64,000 bases of DNA from Prevotella sp. HJM029 (GTDB lineage Bacteria > Bacteroidota > Bacteroidia > Bacteroidales > Bacteroidaceae): assembly GCF_000599605.1 (NCBI RefSeq), contig NZ_KK082669.1, positions 1-64,000 on the forward strand, read 5' to 3'. A program made the translations under genes and the position numbers. The notes below the pieces were generated by a model. That model worked only from the letters and a program-made list of their open reading frames with translations. It did no database searches and was not told where the DNA came from. This document shows positions 1-6,839 of this stretch, in pieces (the first letter of the stretch is position 1; each line of letters starts with the position of its first letter).

Positions 1-192
1 GGTATCAAGTTCGATGGTCATTTTAGACTTGGCATCCACAAAAGAATCCGATTTTCCATCAATGATGGAATGACCTCTTCCGTTCGCTCTTGAAACCATA
101 GTTGCTTTTCTTTCACAACCAGCCGACATCAGCAGGATTACAATAATAGTGCTAAAGAATAGTAGATGGATATAGTTTAACTTTCTTCCCAT
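1..192 (-). CDS. Lipoprotein, N-terminal part only (runs off window)
   Basis: The visible 64 codons begin at the ATG at 192 and continue past base 1. The N-terminus has a basic start (MGRKL), a hydrophobic stretch of about 17 residues and a cysteine in the context LLMSAGC, which fits a lipoprotein signal peptide, so the product is probably anchored in the periplasm or outer membrane. The part after the cysteine is hydrophilic and shows no domain I recognise. Too little is visible to name a function. It may be an ICE tail gene or belong to the next module. Confidence 0.6.
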   Translation of the reverse strand, partial: MGRKLNYIHLLFFSTIIVILLMSAGCERKATMVSRANGRGHSIIDGKSDSFVDAKSKMTIELDT

Positions 193-325
193 AATTCACC
201 TGTTTTAGTTTTAATATTGCAAATATAGTGAAAAATACATGAAAGTAAACACCCTTATGTTTGAAAAATATCGATGAAAAGCTTAATTAGCGTTCAATGG
301 GTATCTTTTCGGCCTCCGAAAATGC

Positions 326-412
326 TTGTCTTAATTGTCTTATATGTCTTGTCATTGATTATCAATGGGTTATATGCTGCTTGTTTTGTCTTGACTTGTC
401 ATCGCTTGTCTT
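326..412. repeat. Iteron-like TTGTC direct repeats around a 13-bp palindrome
   Basis: TTGTC or ATGTC recurs at about 326, 335, 45-50 bases on at 345-349, then at 386, 396 and 406, with 9-10 bp spacing inside each group, roughly one helical turn. Between the groups lies the palindrome ATTGAT-T-ATCAAT (354-366). Nothing in the rest of 193-571 looks like a gene. The arrangement resembles a protein-binding iteron array, but the function is inference. Confidence 0.35.
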
Positions 413-571
413 AGAAAAGGGCTGAAGTGGAGAATCTTTCTAATTTAGTCAAATTAGATTAAGTCTTGTCCAATAATAAAGAATATTATATTACTGAATA
501 TCAACACTTTATGTGTTTATGACAAATAAGACAGAAAAGACAGCCAAAAAATATATGCCCTATGAAAAATA

Positions 572-594
572 AAAAGGCGGAAGCTCCGCCTTTT
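572..594. terminator. Bidirectional rho-independent terminator
   Basis: AAAAGGCGGA-AGC-TCCGCCTTTT is a strong GC-rich hairpin with an A-run before and a T-run after it, so it can work on both strands. It lies downstream of the minus-strand gene ending at 661 and separates it from the lipoprotein starting at 192. Confidence 0.75.
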
Positions 595-660
595 CACTTA
601 GCTGCACTCGGCAAAGTTGAAGTAAGCTCCCTTTGCTCTCGTTTGCAAAGTCTTTTGTTA

Positions 661-1029
661 CTACTCTTCATATAGCCTTGACAGAAAGTCCTGTAGCCGC
701 CTATCCTGTATCTCGGCAAGTGGGCATGGCTTAAAGTTCAGCACCTGCCTAATGCGCAACGTGCCCAGACCATACCGTGAGCCATCCACCGTGATGCCTT
801 CCATCTCCTTCACAGAGGCGTAGCCATACTCCGTTTCAGCCATGCCGACGACGATACTGAATAAAGTGAAGTCATCGCCTTCTGGCTGTCCCTCCAGTAC
901 ATACCAGCGGATGAGTCCAATCTCGAATACACAGACACAAGTAGCGTCCTTTTGCTTCCCATCCTGAGAATAAAGGGGGAAGTCCTTCAGCTGTTCGGCG
1001 AGTTCTGCCGTCATCAAACGATTTGCCAT
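661..1029 (-). CDS. DUF2958-like ICE accessory protein
   Basis: The product (122 aa from the ATG at 1029; another ATG lies at 1014) carries the pattern I associate with DUF2958: PLYSQDG near the start, then RWYVLEGQPEGDDFTLF, then VVGMAETEYGYAS, and an NFKPCPLAEI tail. These proteins are common on mobile elements but their biochemical role is unknown to me. The reading frame stays open to 1161, but the upstream part is low in family-like sequence and overlaps a leader-like repeat (1087-1137), so I chose the inner start. The gene is followed by the terminator at 572-594. Confidence 0.6.
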   Translation of the reverse strand: MANRLMTAELAEQLKDFPLYSQDGKQKDATCVCVFEIGLIRWYVLEGQPEGDDFTLFSIVVGMAETEYGYASVKEMEGITVDGSRYGLGTLRIRQVLNFKPCPLAEIQDRRLQDFLSRLYEE

Positions 1030-1086
1030 ATAAAAAGCTATTGTGGAGCAGTGGTGAGCCACCCCGTTACCTTGATTTCGATTCTT

Positions 1087-1137
1087 TTCCCTCCTGTGAA
1101 GTCTAACGACTTCTTCGGGGAAACGATTTTCGAGCAA
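1087..1137 (+). repeat. Leader-like repeat with GAAGTC/GACTTC hairpin, copy 1
   Basis: TTCCCTCCTGTGAAGTC, then a hairpin GAAGTC-TAAC-GACTTC, then ATTTTCGAGCAAA. A second, diverged copy lies at 3121-3173 with GAAGTCT-TC-AGACTTC. Flanks TTCCCT and TTTTCGAGCAAA are kept in both, and the stem is kept despite loop changes. It may be a dispersed leader or a recombination remnant. Confidence 0.5.
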
Positions 1138-1149
1138 ATAAGTCGCTAT

Positions 1150-1429
1150 TGGACGACACATTCAACGGCAAGGAATTTTTCAAGTTTTTATTAGCTTACC
1201 ACAACCAAACTAAGAACGGCCATTAAAAACCTGAAAAATAAGGCACTGGTACTTGACCAGAAGGTGCCAATAGCGAACTTCGCGAAGGAAATGGATGACC
1301 ACCGAAGAAGGTTTATTTCTCACAGCAAAACGAGTGCGCAATGGCAGGTAATGAGTTGAAGAGAGCCGAAAATAGAATGGAAGAACTGCATGCAATGATG
1401 CGGACCTTCTTGCTGCAAGTCTGAAATAG
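1150..1429 (+). pseudogene. Decayed coding fragment, two frameshifts, family uncertain
   Basis: Protein-like text is spread over three plus-strand frames in order: FNGKEFFKFLLAYHNQTKNG (about 1158-1222), then TAIKNLKNKALVLDQKVP and FAKEMDDHRRRFISHSKTS (about 1216-1335), then NELKRAENRMEELHAMMRTF up to a stop near 1429. Each piece is charged and helical, like small ICE mobilisation accessory proteins, and no single frame covers the whole. I think it is the remnant of such a gene, possibly of the BfmA/BtgA type, but I cannot confirm the family. Confidence 0.35.
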
Positions 1430-1475
1430 AATGTGGTGTCTTCAACTCATCACTGGCCTTGCTGCGCACGGAATG

Positions 1476-1584
1476 ACCTAACCTCTCTCCCTTGTCATTC
1501 TTCGTCCCTGAAGAATGATGGAAGCGGTATCGCAATGATTGCTGCTCTATGCGCAATGAATGGAGATACGGCCTTCAGGGAAAT
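1476..1584 (+). ncRNA. Putative structured RNA, copy A
   Basis: This 109-nt segment has a twin of exactly equal length at 1839-1947. By eye it folds into an outer stem TCCCT/AGGGA, a hairpin CATTCTTC-GTCCCT-GAAGAATG (1496-1517), and an arm AAGCGGTATC / GATACGGCCTT that encloses a second hairpin ATTGC/GCAAT (1538-1557). In the twin the first hairpin is CGCTC/GAGCG at the same offset, so two base pairs change together on both sides. Strand is not proven; I give plus because the start ACCTAACC and the end CAGGGAAAT read naturally that way. I cannot assign an Rfam family. Confidence 0.5.
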
Positions 1585-1710
1585 GGGCACAAAGCAGTTA
1601 GGTAAAACCTGTAAAGATAGTCAGTTTATCGTCAGTGCAACGAAAAAGTGAGTTACACCGACAATAAACTGGCGTTACACTGGATAGAGCGTGCGATATG
1701 GTGTGCATAG

Positions 1711-1818
1711 GCATGGAGCAGGAAGTAAGATAGGCGGAGCCGTGAAGTGGTCATGGGCGATAAGTCCTTGACAAGTGAAACAGCGGTAGCCTATCCTTCC
1801 TGCCCCCATTGCCCATGC
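1711..1818. other. Long inverted repeat between the two RNA copies
   Basis: GCAGGAAG (1718-1725) plus AGATAGGC (1728-1734) pair with GCCTATCCTTCCTGC (1789-1803). GCATGG at 1711 and CCATGC near 1812 extend the stem. The loop is about 54 nt. This is a large hairpin with no coding content that I can see; it could be part of one RNA with its neighbours. Confidence 0.5.
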
Positions 1819-1838
1819 ACTCCATTCAGCACAAAACA

Positions 1839-1947
1839 ACCTAACCGCTCTCCCTTGTCGCTCTACGTTCCGGCGGAGCGATGAAAGCGGTGTGGAGCCA
1901 TCACGATCATTTATGGCGTGATAGCGAGATACGGCTTTCAGGGAAAT
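1839..1947 (+). ncRNA. Putative structured RNA, copy B
   Basis: Twin of 1476-1584, also 109 nt. It keeps ACCTAACC, CTCTCCCTTGTC, AAGCGGT, GAGATACGGC and TTCAGGGAAAT. Hairpin 1 (1859-1880) is CGCTC/GAGCG; hairpin 2 (1900-1922) is ATCACG/CGTGAT, which differs fully in sequence from copy A yet still pairs. The enclosing arm AAGCGGTGT / AGATACGGCTT retains pairing with a G-T wobble. Such compensatory change argues for selection on RNA structure. The molecular role is unknown. Confidence 0.5.
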
Positions 1948-2043
1948 AAAGTACTCCCAACGAATTGTCTTGTTTTCTGCGTCAAAAACAAGACTTTTTA
2001 TCTCTGTTATTCATCCTTCCGATGGGCAATTCCCTCCCAAGCA

Positions 2044-2103
2044 GGCAGCGAACTGTGACCGCTGCCCGACTTTGAAAGCCGGGCATACCAGCCTGATATG
2101 CCC
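2044..2103. other. Two GC-rich hairpins downstream of a minus-strand gene
   Basis: GGCAGCG...CGCTGCC (2044-2066) and GGGCATA...TATGCCC (2081-2103) are perfect 7-bp stems with 9-nt loops. They follow the stop of the gene ending at 2113 on the minus strand and may end its transcript, although no clear T-run follows. Confidence 0.45.
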
Positions 2104-2112
2104 AGCCGTACC

Positions 2113-2328
2113 TTACTTCTCCCTGCTTATTCTGGCCACCTGCTTATAAGGGTGGTTACAGAAATTCCAGTCTATCTCATTGTCTGGCAGCGTGGTTTGT
2201 ATGCCACTGTCCATGACCATGCCACAATGCTTTAGTATTTTATCCTTGGCTTCCTCCCTGCTTTCAGCTTCTACCTTGAAAGTACCCTCGAAGATGTATC
2301 GAGCCGTTACACTATACGTTTTCTTCAT
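2113..2328 (-). CDS. Small hypothetical ICE protein
   Basis: 71 aa from ATG 2328 (MKKTYSVTARYIFEGTF). The upstream in-frame extension to 2367 is read through a hairpin and looks non-coding, so I chose this start. The protein is charged with no membrane segment; TARYIFEGTFKVEAESREEAKDKI resembles a small alpha-beta domain in which a beta-rich stretch precedes an EAKDKIL helix. I do not recognise a named function. It lies in a run of short minus-strand genes of the kind found near CTn accessory modules. Confidence 0.5.
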   Translation of the reverse strand: MKKTYSVTARYIFEGTFKVEAESREEAKDKILKHCGMVMDSGIQTTLPDNEIDWNFCNHPYKQVARISREK

Positions 2329-2345
2329 TGTAACTTGCTTTTGTG

Positions 2346-2371
2346 GAGTATGCCGATAGCTCGGCACACTC
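2346..2371. other. Intergenic hairpin in the leader of the 2113-2328 gene
   Basis: GAGT-A-TGCCGA-TAGC-TCGGCA-C-ACTC is a near-perfect hairpin located 18 nt upstream of the ATG at 2328 and just after the upstream gene. It may be a terminator of the upstream gene or a leader element. Confidence 0.4.
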
Positions 2372-2381
2372 CTGGTTCTAC

Positions 2382-2603
2382 TTAGTCAAACATCGTATTG
2401 ACGTGGGTCTCAAACTCGTCATCGGAGTAGTTATAGAAAATATCGTCCTCCACATATCCGTAAAACAGATTGTCCACCGATGGATAGTCGCCCCTCCACT
2501 TGTCGCACACACTACAAGGTGCAAACAGGGCATCGCCCAACTGCGCATTGCAAATCTCCCTTGCATCAACGCCCTCTATCGAAAAAATACTGATATTCTC
2601 CAT
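2382..2603 (-). CDS. Small acidic hypothetical protein
   Basis: 73 aa from ATG 2603 (MENISIFSIEGVDAREICN). It is acidic, with two cysteines in APCSVCDKW and an acidic, aromatic C-terminus (DDIFYNYSDDEFE). The frame opens at 2633, but this would overlap the preceding gene by 26 bases, so I chose the inner ATG, which leaves 4 bases. No known family recognised. It is likely co-transcribed with the gene at 2608-3087. Confidence 0.45.
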   Translation of the reverse strand: MENISIFSIEGVDAREICNAQLGDALFAPCSVCDKWRGDYPSVDNLFYGYVEDDIFYNYSDDEFETHVNTMFD

Positions 2604-2607
2604 ACGC

Positions 2608-3087
2608 TTAAAAATGAAAATCAATGATACCACCGATATAAAGCTCGTCGCCTTCCGTCAGATGCTCCACCATGCGCATCAACTCCACCGACTTCTCCGC
2701 AAAGGTCTGATAGTCGTCATTGCAAAGGTAGAAGTGTGCTGCGGTATCGAGTGGGTTCTGTAATTCGTTTTCCAGCCGGTACACCTCACCGCAAAAGTTC
2801 ATCACGTTTTCCATGTTCACCTTTGCAGCCCTTATCTGAATACGCTCCACCCACTCACGTTTCCACTGCTCAAAACCACCTTGATACACCAACGTCGTTT
2901 CATCTTTGAGGTGAAACATACCCAATGGCAGTATGTCATCTACGAGCGAGCAAACGGCTCTCTTCCGCTCTTCCTCCGATATGGTGGCACAGTAGTCGTA
3001 ATCGCTGCCATCACCCTGCAACAAGGTATCTTCACAAAGATAGCCCTCGATGCGTTCTTCCGATAATTGAAAAATCCATGCGTGCAT
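2608..3087 (-). CDS. Hypothetical soluble ICE protein
   Basis: 159 aa, beginning MHAWIFQLSEERIEGYL. It is acidic and has no signal or membrane segment. The middle (FEQWKREWVERIQIRAAKVN) is a charged helix, followed by FCGEVYRLENELQNPLD and the closing YIGGIIDFHF. I do not recognise the family. It is the first gene of the small minus-strand cluster 3087-2113 and lies upstream of the short gene at 2382-2603 with a 4-base gap, which suggests one transcript. Confidence 0.5.
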   Translation of the reverse strand: MHAWIFQLSEERIEGYLCEDTLLQGDGSDYDYCATISEEERKRAVCSLVDDILPLGMFHLKDETTLVYQGGFEQWKREWVERIQIRAAKVNMENVMNFCGEVYRLENELQNPLDTAAHFYLCNDDYQTFAEKSVELMRMVEHLTEGDELYIGGIIDFHF

Positions 3088-3120
3088 AACTTATAATTTT
3101 ATGAGGTTAAACTTAATCTT

Positions 3121-3173
3121 TTCCCTTTTGTGAAGTCTTCAGACTTCTTGCAGGTACTTAATTTTCGAGCAAA
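3121..3173 (+). repeat. Leader-like repeat with GAAGTCT/AGACTTC hairpin, copy 2
   Basis: TTCCCTTTTGTGAAGTCT then TC then AGACTTC, ending TTTTCGAGCAAA; it matches 1087-1137 in order and spacing. The plus-strand frame open through this region (3130-3549) overlaps the real gene at 3459-3968 and looks like chance translation of the repeat. The rest of 3174-3378 holds nothing that I can name. Confidence 0.5.
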
Positions 3174-3378
3174 ACAGGACGGTATAAGCGGGAAAGATAA
3201 GGCAAGTAATGCACAGAAAATCGACGGAATACCCCAATCTATGATTGTTGGGAAGGCTGCCGTCTATTTTCCTGCGCATAGCCGTAGCGGTACTTGCCGT
3301 TCTTTCCTATGCCGTAACTTTGCAAAGAAAATGAGCACATGTAGCAAGGAGGCAACTGCAAACATGGAAATGATACAC

Positions 3379-3410
3379 AAAAAATGGAGACTGTCTCACG
3401 ACAATCTCCA
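3379..3410 (-). terminator. Rho-independent terminator of the accessory operon
   Basis: Read on the minus strand: TGGAGA-TTGTC-GTGA-GACAG-TCTCCA (one mismatch) followed directly by TTTTTT. It lies about 50 bases beyond the stop of the lipoprotein gene (3459) and ends the long minus-strand run of genes that begins near 11135. Confidence 0.8.
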
Positions 3411-3458
3411 CCTAAACAAAAGAGAATTAACCCAATTCAACCAAAAATGCCAATATCT

Positions 3459-3968
3459 TTATGGTAGCGGTAACTCAAACGTCCTTACTACCGCCTTGCC
3501 GTCCATGCTAATGAAGAACCACCGCTCAGCATTGTACTTCATGCCATGATGTGTTACCGCCTGATAGTCGATCTTCACTTTCCAGCCCGTCCATTCCTTC
3601 CTGTCAGTTGCCTGGCTAAGCATTTGCCTGATGTCCGAGTTGGCACGCATCTGCCTTTCAGCGAGATCCATCACGTAGAAGTCGTTGATGTCCAGCGACT
3701 GCATATTGTCAGTTCGCCTCATGATGCTGTCCGTTACCGATTTCATGATACGGACGATGCCTGCCTTCTCCTTTTGCGAGAAGTAGCTGAATCCAAACGC
3801 CGAGTCTGGTTCTGATATAGCCATCACCTGTAACTGCTTAGGATATTCCACCGACTGTTTCAGATTCTCCACTACCAACTGCTTCAACGCATGACGTTTA
3901 TTCGTACAACCAGTGAGGCATAACAATGCCACCACTAAATATATAATACTTTGTCTTTTCATCATCAA
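3459..3968 (-). CDS. Lipoprotein of the ICE accessory operon
   Basis: 169 aa. The N-terminus MMMKRQSIIYLVVALLCLTGC has a basic start, a hydrophobic core and an LTGC lipobox, so the mature protein is a lipid-anchored periplasmic protein. The rest is soluble; YQAVTHHGMKYNAERWFF and VVRTFELPLP near the end are consistent with a beta-sheet domain. I cannot name the family. It follows the zinc-ribbon gene by 7 bases and is the last gene before the terminator at 3379-3410. A role in the conjugation apparatus is inference from position. Confidence 0.6.
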   Translation of the reverse strand: MMMKRQSIIYLVVALLCLTGCTNKRHALKQLVVENLKQSVEYPKQLQVMAISEPDSAFGFSYFSQKEKAGIVRIMKSVTDSIMRRTDNMQSLDINDFYVMDLAERQMRANSDIRQMLSQATDRKEWTGWKVKIDYQAVTHHGMKYNAERWFFISMDGKAVVRTFELPLP

Positions 3969-3975
3969 TAACTAA

Positions 3976-4773
3976 TTAAATCATGATTATTCTGTCCTTT
4001 TCAGGCGTTAGCTGCAGACGCTTGTAGTACACCGTACCGTCTTCCTTGTAGAACTCAATGCTGTCCCTCGTCACGCCCTGCTCACATATCTGCTTCACCT
4101 CCTCCACCGACACGGCATGACCGCTGATGTTACGCCAGATGGAGAACTTGCAGGGATGTTCGGTATTGCGGTAATTGGCACAGTTGTATGCCTTCAGCCC
4201 TACATGCAGGTCTCCCCCGCAATGCGGACACTTTGCGATGCGCGATTCCAGCTTCACCTTGCCCTCGGCTATCGACAGCGACGAGGCAAACATCTTCCAC
4301 TCATTCGAGGCAAAGCCCTCCAAAGCGATATGCTTGCCATTCAAGAACGCCACGGCATCCTGCTCCGTGATCCTGCGGTTGCAGATGATGCCCGGAATCA
4401 TGAAATCGCATGACGGATGCTCTCCGATGGAGTTCTCACACCGGTAGCCTTTCGAGGTCTTGCGAATCCTGCCTCCGCAGAGAGGACATACGCCGTCGAT
4501 GTAATGCACACCCGACGAGACCTCTACCTTTCCATTACGGATGACGAGAGCCGCCTTGAAATGCTGGCCGTCCCTGTTCTGTAACTGCAACGGATTGGTA
4601 TGGCCATGCTTGACAAGCTGCGCAACCAGTTCCTCTGTCATTTCCAGATTAAACACACGATTAGGGATAACGAACCCGCAGGACTGCTCACTGCACTTCC
4701 ACTCCTGTTCGTTATGTACCATTGTGCCCCTGCCACACACGGGGCAGGTCTGTAAATTGTCAGTATCACTCAT
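3976..4773 (-). CDS. Topoisomerase-type C4 zinc-ribbon protein
   Basis: 265 aa with three clear cysteine units: CPVCG...CSEQSCGF (about 10-34), CPLCGGRI...CENS...CDF (about 95-125) and CPHCGGDLHVG...CANYRNTEHPCKF (about 182-212). These match the C4 zinc ribbons found at the C-terminus of type IA topoisomerases, where they bind single-stranded DNA. No topoisomerase catalytic domain is present, so this is a stand-alone ribbon protein, which is common on Bacteroidetes ICEs. It probably binds DNA during transfer or replication (inference). The start MSDTDNLQTCPVCG puts the first ribbon right at the N-terminus. Confidence 0.7.
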   Translation of the reverse strand: MSDTDNLQTCPVCGRGTMVHNEQEWKCSEQSCGFVIPNRVFNLEMTEELVAQLVKHGHTNPLQLQNRDGQHFKAALVIRNGKVEVSSGVHYIDGVCPLCGGRIRKTSKGYRCENSIGEHPSCDFMIPGIICNRRITEQDAVAFLNGKHIALEGFASNEWKMFASSLSIAEGKVKLESRIAKCPHCGGDLHVGLKAYNCANYRNTEHPCKFSIWRNISGHAVSVEEVKQICEQGVTRDSIEFYKEDGTVYYKRLQLTPEKDRIIMI

Positions 4774-4897
4774 TTTGTTATTTCTTTACGTTATATGTTA
4801 CTCTATCTTTGGCAACCCTCCGTTTGCACCGCTCCTCCTCGAAATAACAAAGTGTAGCGAGTGCAAAAGTACAGAAAATTGCCCATATTCAGGCCTG

Positions 4898-5620
4898 TCA
4901 GATGTATTTCCACTCATAGACCAGTCCATCCACAATCGCCTTCCCCGACATCATCGTGGCCCAGCCTTCTGGATCAAGCCCGAACCAAAGGTCATTCCAC
5001 GAGTACGTCCTTACCTGCCATGCCAGCAACCAAAGGTCAGTATTGATGGTCTCCAGTTTCGTTACCACCTCATTGGCAATGTAATACCGTTCCGCCGAAG
5101 AGAGCAAGTTTACCTTATGCTTCTCATTGATGGGCTTGCCCGTGGCATCATAGCCACTCACGTTGTATGTGCCGCTTGTCACCAGCTGCTTCATGAACGG
5201 ATAGAGCGAAGCCATCTGCGTGGCAGCGTCCGTCAGCTCATCAGACACCAACAACGCAATGGCCGTTCCTTTCAGACGACCGGGCAGCGACTGGCGTAAT
5301 AGGCTCATGTTTCGGGGTATTTCTACCGTCGTCAATTCCGCTGCCCGCTTAATCTGATAGAGGTTCTGCATCGCACCCTGTGCATTGGAAAGATACTCCA
5401 GCATCTTGTCCTCTACCTTGTGCATCCTGTCCATGGCTACCGTGACCGCCGTTTCCGCTGCAATGATTTTCTTCTGCGTCTTCTCGCGGTCTTTGAAAAT
5501 CTTTTTCAGCATCTCGCTCTGCGCTACCACGGCGCCCGTCAGCGTCGGATCCGTCTGCTGTGCCAGCATTGGGCAGAAGGCCAAGCCTCCAACCATCATT
5601 GTCACAAGAATTCGTTTCAT
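4898..5620 (-). CDS. Secreted TraI-like (DUF4141-like) periplasmic protein
   Basis: 240 aa with a signal peptide (MKRILVTMMVGGLAFCPMLAQ). The mature part is helical (KIFKDREKTQKKIIAAETAV) and ends WFGLDPEGWATMMSGKAIVD then GLVYEWK. That tail parallels the TraI-like protein at 41709-42437 (SWAAYITARNSVDGLIDNWN), so I see it as a paralogue located outside the tra operon. TraI-type proteins are thought to be envelope components of the Bacteroidetes mating apparatus. Its start overlaps the stop of the upstream Toprim gene by 4 bases (ATGA-type), so translation is probably coupled. Confidence 0.55.
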   Translation of the reverse strand: MKRILVTMMVGGLAFCPMLAQQTDPTLTGAVVAQSEMLKKIFKDREKTQKKIIAAETAVTVAMDRMHKVEDKMLEYLSNAQGAMQNLYQIKRAAELTTVEIPRNMSLLRQSLPGRLKGTAIALLVSDELTDAATQMASLYPFMKQLVTSGTYNVSGYDATGKPINEKHKVNLLSSAERYYIANEVVTKLETINTDLWLLAWQVRTYSWNDLWFGLDPEGWATMMSGKAIVDGLVYEWKYI

Positions 5621-6816
5621 AAGCCTACTCCTTTCTCTCGGCGGTCGGCCAGATTTCGGTCCCTTGCAAACTTGTTTTTTACCGCCACAACTTCCAACTG
5701 TTTACCCATCAACTGGTCGTTCCAGTCTTTGTAGTTTGCGGCAGTCTTCCATTCACCCACGTTATAGCGGATATGGATGTGCTTGCGAAGCTCACGGATC
5801 GACAACTGGTCGTTAGGAATGGCAAAGCTCCTATCACCAATGGTAATCTTTACCTCGCTATCTTCCTTATGTATATTCATGCGAATACCCTCCAACAGGG
5901 CAGCCATACGGATGCCATAGATGCGCCCAGCAAGGTCATTGTCGAAACAGTCCATCGCCTTGGCTTCAGGGTAATGCGACATGATGCCTTTGACTTGTCC
6001 GTCAGAGAATGTACCGCCCAGCGACACGAATACCGAATGAGCAGCATCCAAGCGAAGGTGATTCAGCTGATAGAACGCCATGATGTCGTAGGCACTCTCT
6101 GCAAAATACACATTTCGGATGTCCGCTGGATTACCACCTCTTGACAGGTCAGCAATCCATGCGCCTGTTGTCGAGTTGGTACCAGCTGCTTTACTTTTGA
6201 ATGAGCCGAAGCCACGGATTTCATAGCCTACCACCTTGTCCTTGCCAGCCTCCGTATAAGAGAAACCGATGTTGAACTGCTTGTAGGTGGTATGGCAGCT
6301 GTCCCTTATCTGCTTGATGAATGGAGCGAAGACACCCACCGTCTCCTCTTTGATGCCACGTTGGGCAAAGAATGCCATCACCTCAGACAAATCACGGCCT
6401 ATCTCCTTCACTTCGTAGCGTTTCGGATCGAACACACGGTTGTCGCTATATCCGGCTTTTGTGAGATACTGGCTATCACCATAGTCGGGAATTGGCTCGT
6501 TGGCAAAGCGTGCCATCACCTTACCGATGATTTCCCACTCGTTCCTGCCGGACTCGTGGAAGCTGTTAAGATTCTCACGAATCAACGACACCACATCGCC
6601 GCCCTTCGCCCCGTTACGACGAAAATAGGTCTGTGAAGCCTTCTCCTTCGGATTCTTGATGATGAGCTTGTCCTTATGCCCCGTGGTGTCAGGCAGCACC
6701 ATTTCGATATATCTGCCCACACCCGCCGAGCGGTCGAGGCGATACCCCAGGTAATAGGCAATGTCATCCACGCCGACCTTGGCTTTCAGGTCTTTGAAGT
6801 TTACGGTCTGTTTCAT
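5617..6816 (-). CDS. DUF3991/Toprim primase-like protein (TraP-like)
   Basis: 399 aa. The N-terminal part (about 1-110) has the layout of CHC2-like/DUF3991 proteins without an intact CHC2 zinc motif: YLGYRLDRS, then YFRRNGAKGGDVVSLI. The Toprim fold follows: AESAYDIMAFYQ with the catalytic Glu at 240, and DCFDNDLAGR with Asp 292 and Asp 294, the DxD pair that binds metal. Such proteins prime or process the transferred strand on ICEs; TraP of CTnDOT is the analogue. The gene lies 23 bases after the ArdC-like gene in the same operon. I have medium confidence in a primase role because the zinc-binding part is missing. Confidence 0.65.
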   Translation of the reverse strand: MKQTVNFKDLKAKVGVDDIAYYLGYRLDRSAGVGRYIEMVLPDTTGHKDKLIIKNPKEKASQTYFRRNGAKGGDVVSLIRENLNSFHESGRNEWEIIGKVMARFANEPIPDYGDSQYLTKAGYSDNRVFDPKRYEVKEIGRDLSEVMAFFAQRGIKEETVGVFAPFIKQIRDSCHTTYKQFNIGFSYTEAGKDKVVGYEIRGFGSFKSKAAGTNSTTGAWIADLSRGGNPADIRNVYFAESAYDIMAFYQLNHLRLDAAHSVFVSLGGTFSDGQVKGIMSHYPEAKAMDCFDNDLAGRIYGIRMAALLEGIRMNIHKEDSEVKITIGDRSFAIPNDQLSIRELRKHIHIRYNVGEWKTAANYKDWNDQLMGKQLEVVAVKNKFARDRNLADRREKGVGL

Positions 6817-6839
6817 AACTATCTACAAGTATAAAGAGG

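Noticed and set aside
3130-3549. 139-codon plus-strand frame from the leader-like repeat
   Set aside because: It runs into the antisense of the lipoprotein gene, and the text looks like translated non-coding repeat.
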